A program made the position numbers and the translations under genes. Positions 28,758 through 38,386 of a DNA stretch of 64,000 bases are shown piece by piece. The first letter of the stretch is position 1, and every line of letters begins with the position of its first letter. Under the pieces are notes generated by a model, which ran no database searches, was not told the DNA's origin, and was given only the letters and a program-made list of their open reading frames with translations. Origin of the DNA: Moellerella sp963519845 (lineage in GTDB: Bacteria > Pseudomonadota > Gammaproteobacteria > Enterobacterales > Enterobacteriaceae); NCBI GenBank assembly GCA_963519845.1, contig CAUQNX010000015.1, positions 31,386 through 95,385 on the forward strand. Direction: 5' to 3'.

Positions 28758-29333
28758 TTATTTTTTCAGTGCTGTACAGGCATCTTGATGACCTGCTTTA
28801 CAGGATTTCTCAAACAGCGCTTTGGCTTTTTTATCATCGAAATCAACACCTTCACCATTGGTGTACATCTCACCTAATTGATACATCGCAGGTGGATATC
28901 CTTTATTTGCTGATTTTTCAAACCACTCTTTTGCCGTAATATAATTTTGTCTTACGCCCAATCCATTATAATAAATAACACCAAGAACGTTTTGAGAAGA
29001 TTCGTTACCTTGCTTTGCTGATTTTTCAAACCATTTTCTGGCCGTTTCAACGTTCTGCTCAACACCCTCTCCATCAAAATACATAAAACCTAAAAACATT
29101 TGTGCATCTGGGTCGCCTTTCTGAGCGGCTTTATCGAGCCATTTTTTCGCTTTAGCGTTATTTTTTGGGATCTCTTTTCCTAGAAAATAACCAACGCCTA
29201 AAGTGGTTTGTGCTTTCACATCCCCTTTATTAGCGGCAGCTTCTATTTGAGCAAGAATCTCTTGATTTGTTGAGCTTAAAGCAGAATTCGTGCTTATCAT
29301 CAATACAAACAGAGCAAATAAAACTTTATACAT
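28758..29333 (-). CDS. secreted Sel1-repeat protein
   Basis: An N-terminal signal peptide (MYKVLFALFVLMISTNSALS) is followed by about four Sel1-like repeats of 36 residues, seen as AQTTLGVGYFLGKEIPKN, AQMFLGFMYFDGEGVEQN, SQNVLGVIYYNGLGVRQN and AMYQLGEMYTNGEGVDFD. Sel1 proteins are periplasmic or secreted scaffolds for protein contacts; the partner here is unknown. The C-terminus has a Cys pair (SCKAGHQDAC) that could form a disulfide. ATG 29333 is chosen because GGAGG directly abuts the other candidate at 29345; the choice is uncertain by four residues. Confidence 0.8.
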   Translation of the reverse strand: MYKVLFALFVLMISTNSALSSTNQEILAQIEAAANKGDVKAQTTLGVGYFLGKEIPKNNAKAKKWLDKAAQKGDPDAQMFLGFMYFDGEGVEQNVETARKWFEKSAKQGNESSQNVLGVIYYNGLGVRQNYITAKEWFEKSANKGYPPAMYQLGEMYTNGEGVDFDDKKAKALFEKSCKAGHQDACTALKK

Positions 29334-29498
29334 AATAGTACTCATCCTCCAAATAGATGTTGTTGATTAGCCGTTAAATATAGAATATAAGACCAGCCTA
29401 TAAAGATAAATAGGTCAATGGTTACTACAAGTTACTTATAACAAACAAAGTATTTCCTACGGTTAATCTTATGGGGAATACCTTGTTTTGCAATCAGA

Positions 29499-30872
29499 TT
29501 ATATAACGCGGGAAAATTGACGTTGTCGCATTTGATTACGCAAATAGACATCAAAACACATACAAATATTGCGGATCAATAATCGGCCGCGAGGGGTAAC
29601 AAAAATATCTTCAGCGCTGATCTCTACAAGCCCATCATCAATCATCGGCTGGAGCAGTCGCAAATCTTCAGCAAAGTGAGTGATAAAATCAATTTGATAA
29701 GCGTGGTTTATCTCGGCAAATTTCAAATGAAAATTACAAATCAGCGTCTTGATAACATCTCTACGTAAACAGTCATCTTCAGTTAGTGCCAGCCCACGCC
29801 ACAAAGCCTGACCTTTACTTTCCACATCTGAGTAATAGGTTTTTAAATCTTTCTGATTTTGCGCATAATTATCGCCCAGCATACTGATTGCTGACACGCC
29901 CAATCCCAGTAAATCACAATCGCCTTGAGTGGTATAACCTTGGAAATTACGATGTAAGATGCCTTCACGCTGAGCAATAGCCAACTCATCTTGCGGGCGA
30001 GCGAAGTGATCCATACCAATAAATTGATAATCCTTTGAGGTTAGTGTCATGATCGTCTGTTGCAACATATCTAATTTTTGCTCGGCAGATGGCAAATCTT
30101 CATCTTTAATTTTTCGCTGAGCGGCGAATAAGTTAGGCATATGAGCATAATTAAACACACTCAGACGATCAGGTCCCAACTCGATAACTCTCTGTAAAGT
30201 AAAAGCAAAGCTCTCTGGGGTCTGCTTAGGCAGACCATAAATCAGGTCAATACTGGTTGAATTAAAGCCAGTATCACGGGCGCGCTGCACTAGAGCAAAA
30301 ATAAAGTCCTCATCTTGCTCACGATTGACCAGACGTTGCACCTCTTTATTAAAATCCTGCACCCCCATGCTTAAACGATTAAAACCTTCGGCACGCAGAT
30401 GGTCAATAACATCTAATTCAATCTCTCTAGGGTCAATTTCTATCGACATTTCAACCTGATCAGAAAAATTGAAATGCGTTTTCAATAGCGAGACTAGATG
30501 GCTGATTTGTGTTTTATCTAGATAAGTCGGTGTGCCGCCGCCCCAATGCATTTGAGTGACTAAGCGACCTTTAAGTAAGTTTGCGCGCTGAATAATTTCA
30601 ATTTCAAGTCGTTCGAGGTATTCATCAGCTTTATGTTTCTGCCTTGTCACTAATTTATTACAACCACAGAAATAGCAAAGCTTATGACAGAAAGGAATAT
30701 GGATATAAAGGGACAGAGGTCGCTCCGGATAGCGCTGCGTTGCCGCAATAAATGCGACTTCATCATACTGCTGGTTAAATTCCAGCGCCGTTGGATAGGA
30801 GGTATAGCGCGGGCCTGAATAATTATATTTTTGTATAAGAGGTAGATCCCACACAATACTTTGCTCTGACAT
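29499..30872 (-). CDS. hemN: oxygen-independent coproporphyrinogen III dehydrogenase
   Basis: Radical-SAM enzyme that converts coproporphyrinogen III to protoporphyrinogen IX in haem synthesis without oxygen. It has 457 residues, as in E. coli. The cluster-binding motif is HIPFCHKLCYFCGCN (about residues 57-71), with the fourth Cys typical of true HemN rather than HemW. GGGTPTYL and the C-terminal domain ending RQRQFSRVI are conserved. In E. coli it follows yihI on the same strand, as here, but here 544 bp separate them. Confidence 0.97.
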   Translation of the reverse strand: MSEQSIVWDLPLIQKYNYSGPRYTSYPTALEFNQQYDEVAFIAATQRYPERPLSLYIHIPFCHKLCYFCGCNKLVTRQKHKADEYLERLEIEIIQRANLLKGRLVTQMHWGGGTPTYLDKTQISHLVSLLKTHFNFSDQVEMSIEIDPREIELDVIDHLRAEGFNRLSMGVQDFNKEVQRLVNREQDEDFIFALVQRARDTGFNSTSIDLIYGLPKQTPESFAFTLQRVIELGPDRLSVFNYAHMPNLFAAQRKIKDEDLPSAEQKLDMLQQTIMTLTSKDYQFIGMDHFARPQDELAIAQREGILHRNFQGYTTQGDCDLLGLGVSAISMLGDNYAQNQKDLKTYYSDVESKGQALWRGLALTEDDCLRRDVIKTLICNFHLKFAEINHAYQIDFITHFAEDLRLLQPMIDDGLVEISAEDIFVTPRGRLLIRNICMCFDVYLRNQMRQRQFSRVI

Positions 30873-31416
30873 ATCGTTTCCTTAATATCGCTGTTCAATC
30901 TTGGGAGTAAAAACCAGCGATTTGATCAAAATTCCAAACAAATGTTATTTATACCTAGGCTATTCGATAATAATGCCAACATAGGGCTAACTAGGCTAAT
31001 AAGCGTATATTTATGCTTAATAATAACATAGCGCTTTTATTATACATCTGGTTGAGATCAGAATAGGCGGTTAATATCAAATCAGTATAAAAAAATCATT
31101 AATTATTCTATCGAATATCGGTAAATTTAAGCTTTTCCAGATAAATCGCCGCCAATATGTGCCAATAAAATTAAAGTGAAGATAGCCTCATTAACAAATT
31201 TTTTTTGTCAATGATATTAGGTTTATGCAGAAAAAAGGGAGGTTAGTTGGCCGTCAATAGGGCTATAAGTGGGCAATTTGAGGAATGACAATCTTTGGTT
31301 GATCTTTATTACATAAGATTTGCCAGCAAATTAAATTCCATGCCATTTCAATTTATCTATTAAATGAGAAATGACACAGAATTTTCATGCTCACTAATGC
31401 GACGATAAAAAGAGAA
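30873..31416. other. long intergenic region between yihI and hemN
   Basis: 544 bp, strongly A+T-rich, between two same-strand genes. It probably contains the hemN promoter. A palindrome TTTGATCAAA at 30921-30930 recalls half-sites of FNR or Crp but has no spacer. I see no coding frame or strong terminator. Confidence 0.5.
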
Positions 31417-31923
31417 TTACTTCCCTTTTAACAGCTGCATAATATCGTCTTGCTTCTCTTCGTCTTCATCTTCTTCAGGGAATTCGATACCAAGCAATTT
31501 CATCAGCGTATCGATACGATCTAATTTGGTATTAATATACTGATGCTCTTCACGATTAAGTGTTTCACTATTTTCTAAGCGGGTTAATAACGCATCTAAA
31601 CGATCGTCATTTTCCAGCATTGCCAGCTCTTTTTCTGGCGATATAGTGACAACGGGCTCTTTCGCTGCAGCTACTTTCTTCGCTGCTGACGCTTTTTTCG
31701 CTGACTCATCAATAATTAGAGCAACAGGTACTTTGCTACCTAAACGCGGATCTGCACCCACTTTATCTTGTGAGTTCTTTCCGCTGCCGCTTTGGTCGTG
31801 ATAACGGCTACCTGGGCTATTGCCACGATGTTTTTTCTGATGTTTACGCTCACGCCCTTCAATATTCAGTTCTGCGCGCGTTTTACGGTTTTTTCCCGCT
31901 GTCTTTCTCTTTGGTGAATCCAT
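31417..31923 (-). CDS. yihI: GTPase-activating protein YihI for Der
   Basis: Activates the GTPase of Der (EngA), a 50S ribosome assembly factor, and so tunes ribosome maturation. The start at ATG 31923 gives 168 residues, close to 169 in E. coli, beginning MDSPKRKTAGKNRKTR; the longer frame would start with TTG at 31944. The basic N-terminal half (KHQKKHRGNSPGSRYH) and acidic C-terminal half (FPEEDEDEEKQDD) are characteristic. An Ala/Lys-rich stretch around residues 75-85 is a lineage-specific insertion. Confidence 0.93.
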   Translation of the reverse strand: MDSPKRKTAGKNRKTRAELNIEGRERKHQKKHRGNSPGSRYHDQSGSGKNSQDKVGADPRLGSKVPVALIIDESAKKASAAKKVAAAKEPVVTISPEKELAMLENDDRLDALLTRLENSETLNREEHQYINTKLDRIDTLMKLLGIEFPEEDEDEEKQDDIMQLLKGK

Positions 31924-32080
31924 AGCCTGTATACCTTTGATCAAATCGGTTTTCTGAAGCGGAATCTAACAGAAAGTCAGCAACGGTGAAAGTGATCTTC
32001 TGTCTTTGATTGAGTTCTCGGTGATATTAATAATTATCGCTATTAATTATAGCTTGAGATAATAGCAAACAAGAGGGGAT

Positions 32081-32108
32081 AACGGCTTCATATTTTTCTG
32101 AAGCCGTT
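32081..32108. terminator. hairpin downstream of the adenine permease
   Basis: A perfect 10-bp stem, AACGGCTTCA with TGAAGCCGTT, 15 bp past the permease stop. No clear T run follows on the minus strand, so it may be a weak or factor-assisted terminator or an mRNA-stabilising end. Confidence 0.6.
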
Positions 32109-32122
32109 AATAAAAAGCTAAA

Positions 32123-33457
32123 TTAGGCGTCGACCAGTACCATTTTCAAGACAAAAAGCAGAGAAACCAAGATCACACAGGGGCCAATTTCACGCCAGCG
32201 TCCAGTTCCCAGTTTCATAGCACAGTAGGCGATAAAACCTAATGCAATCCCTTCGGTAATTGAAAAACTAAATGGCATCATCACAGCCGTAATAAATGCT
32301 GGCACTGATTCCGTTAAATCATCCCATTTAACTCGAGTTAGGCTGGAAGTCATCAAGACACCAACATAAATCAAGGCACCCGCTGTCGCATAAGCTGGAA
32401 CCATACCCGCAAGCGGTGAAATAAACATGGTTAATAAGAATAGCACACCAATAACGACGGCGGTTAACCCCGTGCGTCCACCCACTGAAACACCAGCGCT
32501 ACTCTCGATATAGGCAGTGACCGATGAAGTTCCTATCGCAGAGCCAGCCACTGAGCTTAAGCTATCCACGTAGAGTGCTTCTTTCATCCGCGGAAAAGTA
32601 CCTTTCTCATTCGTCAAACCGGCTTTATCAGTAACACCAATTAAAGTACCTGATGAATCAAATAGGTTAACCAGCATAAAGGAGAAAATAACACCCGACA
32701 GTGCTAAATCCAACGATCCCATAATATCCACTTGGCCCACAACCGTCGTAATGCTCGGTGGCAGTGAGAATATGCCTTGATAGGCAACATCGCCCAGCGC
32801 TAAGCCAATCAGGGTAGTGATAACGATTGAAACCAACACGGCAGCATGAATATTACGTGCAGCTAGGATAGCGATGATAAAGAAACCTAAAGCACCCAGC
32901 CAAACATTATGGTGAGTAAAGTTACCAATAGTCACCAGCGTATCTGGATTGGCAACAATAATACCGGCATTTTTCAGTCCCATCATAGCGATAAAGAGAC
33001 CAATACCACTGGTAATACCAACGCGTAAACTCAAGGGAATATTGGCAATAATCCAATAACGAATTCGGAAGATGGTCAGAATTAATAAGCCGACGGCACC
33101 CCAGAAAATCGCCCCCATAGCAACTTGCCAAGAGTAGCCCATTGCACCGACGACGACAAAAGCAAAGAAGGCATTCAGCCCCATAGCAGGCGCGACAGCA
33201 ACAGGTAAGTTAGCGAATATCCCCATTAGGATACTTCCCAATGCGGCGATCAGACAGGTTGTCACGAAGACAGCCTTAATATCCATGCCCGTAATAGACA
33301 AAATTTGAGGGTTAACAAAAACGATATAAACCATTGTCAGAAAGGTGGTGACACCCGCAATGACTTCGGTGCGAACAGTTGTTCCGTGCTCTTTTAATTT
33401 GAACACACGTTGAAACAGACACGGCTTATTTGCTGCGTCAGATTGTAAATTGCTCAT
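32123..33457 (-). CDS. adeP: adenine permease AdeP/AdeQ
   Basis: Inner-membrane purine:H+ symporter of the AzgA-like branch of NCS2. It has 444 residues with about 12 membrane segments plus re-entrant loops. Family blocks are present: AVAPAMGLNAFFAF, the TSGIGLFIAMMGL segment, NLFDSSGTLIGVTDKAGL and GTSSVTAYIESSAGVSVGGRTG. It resembles E. coli AdeP slightly more than AdeQ by eye; both transport adenine with high affinity. A PurR box lies 80 bp upstream, so repression by purines is likely. Confidence 0.87.
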   Translation of the reverse strand: MSNLQSDAANKPCLFQRVFKLKEHGTTVRTEVIAGVTTFLTMVYIVFVNPQILSITGMDIKAVFVTTCLIAALGSILMGIFANLPVAVAPAMGLNAFFAFVVVGAMGYSWQVAMGAIFWGAVGLLILTIFRIRYWIIANIPLSLRVGITSGIGLFIAMMGLKNAGIIVANPDTLVTIGNFTHHNVWLGALGFFIIAILAARNIHAAVLVSIVITTLIGLALGDVAYQGIFSLPPSITTVVGQVDIMGSLDLALSGVIFSFMLVNLFDSSGTLIGVTDKAGLTNEKGTFPRMKEALYVDSLSSVAGSAIGTSSVTAYIESSAGVSVGGRTGLTAVVIGVLFLLTMFISPLAGMVPAYATAGALIYVGVLMTSSLTRVKWDDLTESVPAFITAVMMPFSFSITEGIALGFIAYCAMKLGTGRWREIGPCVILVSLLFVLKMVLVDA

Positions 33458-33537
33458 GTAAGATCCAGCCCAAAAAAAAGTTTTTTTCGACCTATCCTAC
33501 AATAAACAAATTGAAAAAGTTACCTTTAAAACAAAAA

Positions 33538-33553
33538 AAGAAAACGATTGCGT
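33538..33553 (-). promoter_or_regulatory. PurR box upstream of adeP
   Basis: On the minus strand the site reads ACGCAATCGTTTTCTT, matching the PurR operator consensus ACGCAAACGTTTTCNT with one change in the core. Its position fits purine repression of the permease. Confidence 0.8.
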
Positions 33554-33884
33554 AAAAACAAGAGTAAAAAGAGAGAAAAAATAAAAGCTAACTTACTGAT
33601 AATCTTTTATATCTTTGCCAAAATTGATGCCTCTACGCCAAATCTCTATCCATATTATGCATATGGTTATGAGATAAATGGGTATTTCGCCTATTATGGC
33701 AGATGTAGGAGCAATCGTAATTATAGCCTTAAATGCGATTCGTTTATTAAATATTAAAATTAAATAGTTAATATTAATATTGTCGGCGACAAGACACTTA
33801 TCATCACCGACACTTTTTTTATATTAAGCCAGATTATTCGTTAATAAATTAATAACCGATATACTATATATCAAGAGGTAAGTC
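33554..33884. other. intergenic region between PurR box and serine hydrolase
   Basis: About 330 bp, very A+T-rich. It ends with an intrinsic terminator (33781-33820) for which no plus-strand gene is evident. A 69-codon open frame at 33548-33757 has no convincing ribosome-binding site or family likeness. Confidence 0.5.
33781..33820 (+). terminator. orphan intrinsic terminator upstream of serine hydrolase
   Basis: TGTCGG pairs with CCGACA (33807-33812), extended inward by GA/TC past one mismatch, and is followed by seven T (33814-33820). It reads on the plus strand, 65 bp before the serine hydrolase start. Confidence 0.7.
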
Positions 33885-35165
33885 ATGATAAAAAAGTCAT
33901 TAACACTTGCGATTATTTTCGGTATTTCTAGTTATGCTTATGCAGAAAAATCAGTAATTGGTTTAAATGCGGATGTGACCTCGGCGGGAAAAACGCGAAG
34001 TGAACTAAAGATCAATAGTAGTAATGTCTTTGACGATGATAAAAATCGCTATGCATTTAAAAATATGTCTGAATTTTTTCCATCTAAAACCATTTCAATA
34101 GGTACTGAAAAAGAGTACATATTTAATAAAGTGTTAATAAACGACATTATTGATAATTTGCCTTTTGAATATACAAACAAAGTAGAAAATAAAAAAACAA
34201 AAACCACCATTAAGGATATGTTATATAATACTAGAACAGATGCCTTTATCGTATTAAAAGATGGAAATATTGTTTATGAGCAATATTTTGATGGACAAGA
34301 TGAAACAACAAGACATCAAATGATGTCAGTCAGTAAATCTTTAACAGGGATGTTAGCCGCATCATTAGTTTCTGAAGGTAAATTAGATCCACAAGCAAAA
34401 GTTTTCACTTATATTCCTGATTTAAAAAACTCAGGTTATGGAGATGCTACAGTCCAACAAGTATTAGATATGCTAGTCGAAATTAAATACTCTGAAGATT
34501 ATGCTGATCCTGAGGCTGAAGTTAATAATTATAAAGCTGCATTAGGTTTTGGTGAATTTAGTGCTAATTATGAAGGTGAAAAAAATATAAAGGGATTTTT
34601 GGAAACACTTCAAGGTGTCAGTATCGGTGATAAATTTCAATATGCTACGCCCTCAACGGATGTCATGTGTTGGTTAGTTGAAAGTGCGACAAATACCCCT
34701 GTTGAAAAATTAATGTATGATCGAATTTGGTCAAAAATGGGAATGCAAAGAGATTCCTATGTATTAAATGATAATGAAGGAACCCTATCCTGTGGCGGTG
34801 GTTTTAATGTCACGGCATTAGACTCAGCTAAAATTGGCGTTATGTTATCAAATAAAGGTCAGTTCAATAATGCTCAAATTTTAACTAAAGAGAGCGTTGA
34901 AAATATCATGGCTGGTGGTGATAAAAAAGCCTTTGGTGAATATAGTAAAGGCGAGTTTAGCAGTTATAAAGATCAATTCTGGATTAGGGGTAATAAGAAT
35001 AAGGCCTTCAGCGCCATTGGTATTCATGGCCAATGGATTTATGTAGATCCAACAGAAAAAGTGGTCATCATAAAGCAATCTAGTTTTTCTATCGCTGACA
35101 GTAGTGAAATCGAAAGTTACACGATTGCAGGTTTTAATGCGATTATTAATAAGTTATCTAAATAA
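33885..35165 (+). CDS. exported serine hydrolase, class C beta-lactamase fold, NylB-like
   Basis: A 426-residue protein with a signal peptide (MIKKSLTLAIIFGISSYAYA). The beta-lactamase/DD-peptidase-type SxxK motif is S148-V-S-K151, encoded at 34326-34337. A downstream Tyr in FQYATPSTD and the late HGQW segment resemble the second and third elements of family VIII esterases and 6-aminohexanoate-dimer hydrolase. It is probably a periplasmic esterase or amidase; the substrate is unknown and beta-lactam hydrolysis cannot be assumed. Base composition is visibly more A+T-rich than in nearby core genes. AAGAGGT lies before the ATG. Confidence 0.82.
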   Translation: MIKKSLTLAIIFGISSYAYAEKSVIGLNADVTSAGKTRSELKINSSNVFDDDKNRYAFKNMSEFFPSKTISIGTEKEYIFNKVLINDIIDNLPFEYTNKVENKKTKTTIKDMLYNTRTDAFIVLKDGNIVYEQYFDGQDETTRHQMMSVSKSLTGMLAASLVSEGKLDPQAKVFTYIPDLKNSGYGDATVQQVLDMLVEIKYSEDYADPEAEVNNYKAALGFGEFSANYEGEKNIKGFLETLQGVSIGDKFQYATPSTDVMCWLVESATNTPVEKLMYDRIWSKMGMQRDSYVLNDNEGTLSCGGGFNVTALDSAKIGVMLSNKGQFNNAQILTKESVENIMAGGDKKAFGEYSKGEFSSYKDQFWIRGNKNKAFSAIGIHGQWIYVDPTEKVVIIKQSSFSIADSSEIESYTIAGFNAIINKLSK

Positions 35166-35177
35166 TAATTAAATAGA

Positions 35178-35221
35178 CAGCAGGCTAAAATCGTAAATTT
35201 ATTTATTAGCCTGCTGCTTTT
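35178..35221 (+). terminator. terminator of the serine hydrolase gene
   Basis: An 11-bp stem, CAGCAGGCTAA with TTAGCCTGCTG, followed by CTTTT. It lies 12 bp after the stop and also separates the convergent ABC-transporter genes. Confidence 0.8.
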
Positions 35222-35259
35222 ATAGAAATGAATAAACTAACACATCATTAAAGACTTTT

Positions 35260-36030
35260 TTACGAAAGTGCCAGCTGTTTTTGCCTGCGCCAAAAAGATA
35301 AAACACGCTTTCCTTTACGCTCTATTAATGGTCCAGTTTTATTGACCCGCTCTTTTTGATTTAAATAACGCATCACAAAATAAGCCACAATTTCGAGAGT
35401 AGTACAGATAATAAAGTAAATAAAGGCAACAAATAAAAAGACCTCAATCGGATAAACCATTTCTCGGTTATTGACCTGAGTTGCTAAGAATGAGAGTTCA
35501 GCCACCCCCACAATATAGGCCAATGAGGTATCTTTAATTAAGGCAATCCACTGATTGATAAACGAAGGGATCATCATACGCAGTGCTTGAGGTAAAACGA
35601 TATGCCACAGAACTTGCCAACGATTAAAACCCAGCGACATTCCCGCCTGCCATTGCCCTTGTCCTATCGCTAAAATCCCAGCTTTTACCGCGTGGGCAAG
35701 ATAAGCCGATGTGATCAACGCCAAAGCACAGACAACGGTAGCAATACCCGGAATATCCGTTCCTAGAACGACAGGTAATAAAAAATAGGTCCAAAAAATC
35801 AGCATAATGACTGGTATTGCACGGAAAAAACCCAATATAGCAGCGAATAGGTTCATCCAAAAACCGCGCAACATCGCTAAAGCGACACCCGCTAATGTAC
35901 CGAGAAAAATAGAAGCCACACCCGCGATTAAGCTAATGACCAAGGTCAATGCCGCCCCTTCTAAAGGACCATCAGGAAATGTTCCCCATAAAAGATAACG
36001 CCAGTTATTTTCTATAATAGTGAAATCCAT
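35260..36030 (-). CDS. polar amino-acid ABC transporter permease 2
   Basis: Inner-membrane subunit of a HisMQ/GltJK-type importer. With ATG 36030 it has 256 residues and about five membrane helices. The cytoplasmic EAA-type loop that docks with the ATPase reads AGMSLGFNRWQVLWHIVLPQ. The ATG follows the stop of the upstream permease gene by one base, with a purine-rich GAAGGGGG upstream, so translation is coupled. The C-terminus is basic. No ATPase gene follows; the next gene downstream converges from the plus strand. Confidence 0.9.
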   Translation of the reverse strand: MDFTIIENNWRYLLWGTFPDGPLEGAALTLVISLIAGVASIFLGTLAGVALAMLRGFWMNLFAAILGFFRAIPVIMLIFWTYFLLPVVLGTDIPGIATVVCALALITSAYLAHAVKAGILAIGQGQWQAGMSLGFNRWQVLWHIVLPQALRMMIPSFINQWIALIKDTSLAYIVGVAELSFLATQVNNREMVYPIEVFLFVAFIYFIICTTLEIVAYFVMRYLNQKERVNKTGPLIERKGKRVLSFWRRQKQLALS

Positions 36031-36031
36031 C

Positions 36032-36784
36032 TCAGGCCCCCTTCTCAAGTTGTCGTTGCTGATGCCATTGGCCCCAAGCTTCCATCACAGCAATAATCGC
36101 AATATAGAGCACTGTGGCGATACCAAATGCGGTAAATGTTTTCAGTGACTGGCTTTCAACCTGTCGCGAAATATAAGAGAGTTCCGCAACGCCAATTGCC
36201 ATGGTAAGTGACGAATTCTTCACAATATTCATATACTGCCCAAGCAATGGCGGTAGTGCGATTTTAACCGCTTGCGGCAAAATCACATGACGCATCGCCT
36301 GCCAACCAGTCAGTCCCAGCGCAAAGGCGGCAAATTTTTGCCCCTGACGAACACCGCGAATGCCAGCACGTAGCTCCTCAGCGATAAAAGGTACTGAATA
36401 AAATGTCAGCCCAATAAATCCAGCAATAAATTCAAAAGAAGGCCAGGCGATCACTAAACCTAATACCGTGATTTCATGGGGAGTATTTAGCCAGCTTATC
36501 ATCACAGCAGGTAATATCTCACCCGAGGCAAAGTACCAGAAAAAGAGTTGTATCAATAATGGTGTATTACGAAAAATCGAGGTATAAACCGAAGCTATTG
36601 TGCGCACAAGCTGAATTTGACTATCTTTGGCCGCAGCAACTACGAACCCCAAAAAGGTTGCCGCCAAGATGGTACAAATCGAGATACTAAGCGTGAGTAA
36701 AAAACCATAGCCGAACCAAGTTAGATACTCGGGAGCAAGAAAATGATCTGACCAGAATGAGCCGATTAAAAAACGTTCAAACAT
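36032..36784 (-). CDS. polar amino-acid ABC transporter permease 1
   Basis: Partner permease of 250 residues with about five membrane helices. The ATPase-docking loop reads FALGLTGWQAMRHVILPQ, and FRNTPLLIQLFFWYF is the family signature near residue 72. It probably forms a heterodimer with the next gene product. The gene follows the binding-protein gene across 77 bp containing a hairpin. Confidence 0.9.
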   Translation of the reverse strand: MFERFLIGSFWSDHFLAPEYLTWFGYGFLLTLSISICTILAATFLGFVVAAAKDSQIQLVRTIASVYTSIFRNTPLLIQLFFWYFASGEILPAVMISWLNTPHEITVLGLVIAWPSFEFIAGFIGLTFYSVPFIAEELRAGIRGVRQGQKFAAFALGLTGWQAMRHVILPQAVKIALPPLLGQYMNIVKNSSLTMAIGVAELSYISRQVESQSLKTFTAFGIATVLYIAIIAVMEAWGQWHQQRQLEKGA

Positions 36785-36807
36785 AGCGCTATACCTTTTA
36801 TAACAAC

Positions 36808-36833
36808 AAACCCCGTAGGCTAATACGGGGTTT
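36808..36833 (-). terminator. intercistronic hairpin between binding protein and permease genes
   Basis: A perfect 10-bp stem, AAACCCCGTA with TACGGGGTTT, 29 bp after the binding-protein stop, with no strong T run after it. Such hairpins usually raise binding-protein output over that of the permeases. Confidence 0.65.
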
Positions 36834-36861
36834 GGTCAAACTAAACACCGCTCTACAGCGA

Positions 36862-37701
36862 TTAAGACTGAGGTTGCTGTTGGTCAAGTGGCGCGAATTT
36901 AAAGTCCCCACGTGGCTGTGCGGCCTTAGTATCAGGTCCAAACCAGCGCTGATAGATAACTTCTGCTTTTCCACCCTTTTCTAAGTTCAAGAGTGTTTCA
37001 TTAACCGTTTCAATTAAACGAGTTTCACCTGTTGGTGCCGCCAATGCTTGATATTCACGGGTAATACTAAAGGGTGAGATTTCATAATCTGCTTTGATCT
37101 TCTCAGGCAAATTACCCAGTAAACCCACTAATTTGGCATCATCTTGAGTGATAGCTTGAACATTTCCATTACGCAGCGCAGCAAATGCCAGTGGCGTATC
37201 ATCATAAGAGATGACTTTAGTATCAGGATAACGTTCGCGTAAGGTGACTTCCTGTACCGTGCCCTTATCAGCCCCAATACGTAATGGCGCGATATCAGCT
37301 GGCGTTTTTAATACCCCTTTACGGGCAATAAATTTCTGTCCGGTGGCAAAATCAGGAATAGAGAATTCTACTTGTTTAGCGCGTTCAGCGGTAATGGTGA
37401 AATTAGCGCCAATAAGGTCAACTTTACCTGACTTTAATAGTGGAATACGGTTGGCTGGATTTGTCGGACGTAACTCTAATTTAACGCCCAAATCATCGGC
37501 AATAGCTTGAGCAATATCAACATCATAGCCAGCAAGTTTTTTAGTTTGTGGATCAATAAACCCAAAAGGCGGGTTGCTATCGAAAACAGAAATACGGATT
37601 ACACCCGCTTGTTTAATATCATCTAATTTATCTGCTTTCGCGACACTGGTAATCAGTGCCAACCCAGCCAGCAGTGCGGTTGTAAGAATACGAGTTTTCA
37701 T
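36862..37701 (-). CDS. periplasmic amino-acid-binding protein of ABC transporter
   Basis: Solute-binding protein (family 3) of 279 residues with a signal peptide cleaved near TSVAKA-DKLDD. The family signature GYDVDIAQAIADDLG (about residue 78) and the second-lobe DDTPLAFAALRNGNVQAI are clear. The ligand is probably a polar amino acid such as glutamate, glutamine or aspartate; the exact ligand cannot be read from the sequence. The C-terminus has an unusual Gln/Pro-rich tail (PLDQQQPQS). Confidence 0.88.
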   Translation of the reverse strand: MKTRILTTALLAGLALITSVAKADKLDDIKQAGVIRISVFDSNPPFGFIDPQTKKLAGYDVDIAQAIADDLGVKLELRPTNPANRIPLLKSGKVDLIGANFTITAERAKQVEFSIPDFATGQKFIARKGVLKTPADIAPLRIGADKGTVQEVTLRERYPDTKVISYDDTPLAFAALRNGNVQAITQDDAKLVGLLGNLPEKIKADYEISPFSITREYQALAAPTGETRLIETVNETLLNLEKGGKAEVIYQRWFGPDTKAAQPRGDFKFAPLDQQQPQS

Positions 37702-38386
37702 TGAACACCCCTAATGGTAAATTTCTGTAAATCGACGATCACAAGCTATCAACTATCACTTAGAACTTGAAATAATGTTAGATAATATGTTTATACCAAA
37801 AAGGAATAAGCAAAACAGCAATGCTGAACTGAGCGATAAAGCTTCAACGCGACGTTAAGATATCTATCACTTATTTTCGATCTTCTATGATTATTATTTG
37901 GTAATTAAAAACACTCTCTTTTATTAGTTTGTTAATTTTACACCTCATTAATAAACACCCTTATATACGAATTTTTATTTCAAATAGATCAAATTTAAGA
38001 TCATTCCTAAATAAATTAAACTAATACCAGAAAACAAAACATTTTCCTATATATCAATTTAATATTAATATAGAGGATATAGTTATATGCAGCTAATAAA
38101 TAAAATAGTGAATTACACTGCTTTTGTCACTTATCCATACAATTAAAACCAGCATAATGGGAAATACAATCACTTTCATTCTAAAATAAAATTAAAATAT
38201 TAACATTAAATAAAATACACTTTAATTAATCCTTTATGAAATTGAATTATTTATGATTATTTATAAAAGTAATGTCAGTTTATTAATTTTGTGAAAACCT
38301 TATTTACTCCGAATAGATTAATTGTTTATATGGTTATCAGAGGAAAACTGAGCATCATTAATTCACTTTAAATATAGAGGTTACAA
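37702..38386. other. long A+T-rich intergenic region
   Basis: About 685 bp between the binding-protein gene (minus) and a broken DUF1471 gene (plus). It is extremely A+T-rich with many short A and T tracts, as in DNA silenced by H-NS. I see no gene. It must hold promoters for both sides. Confidence 0.5.

Noticed and set aside
30921..30930. TTTGATCAAA palindrome near hemN as an FNR site
   Set aside because: The two half-sites lack the 4-base spacer of the FNR consensus, unlike the perfect site before feoA.
33548..33757. 69-codon plus-strand open frame upstream of an orphan terminator
   Set aside because: Begins inside the PurR box, has no ribosome-binding site and its composition (many Tyr, Asn, Lys) looks like translated A+T-rich DNA.
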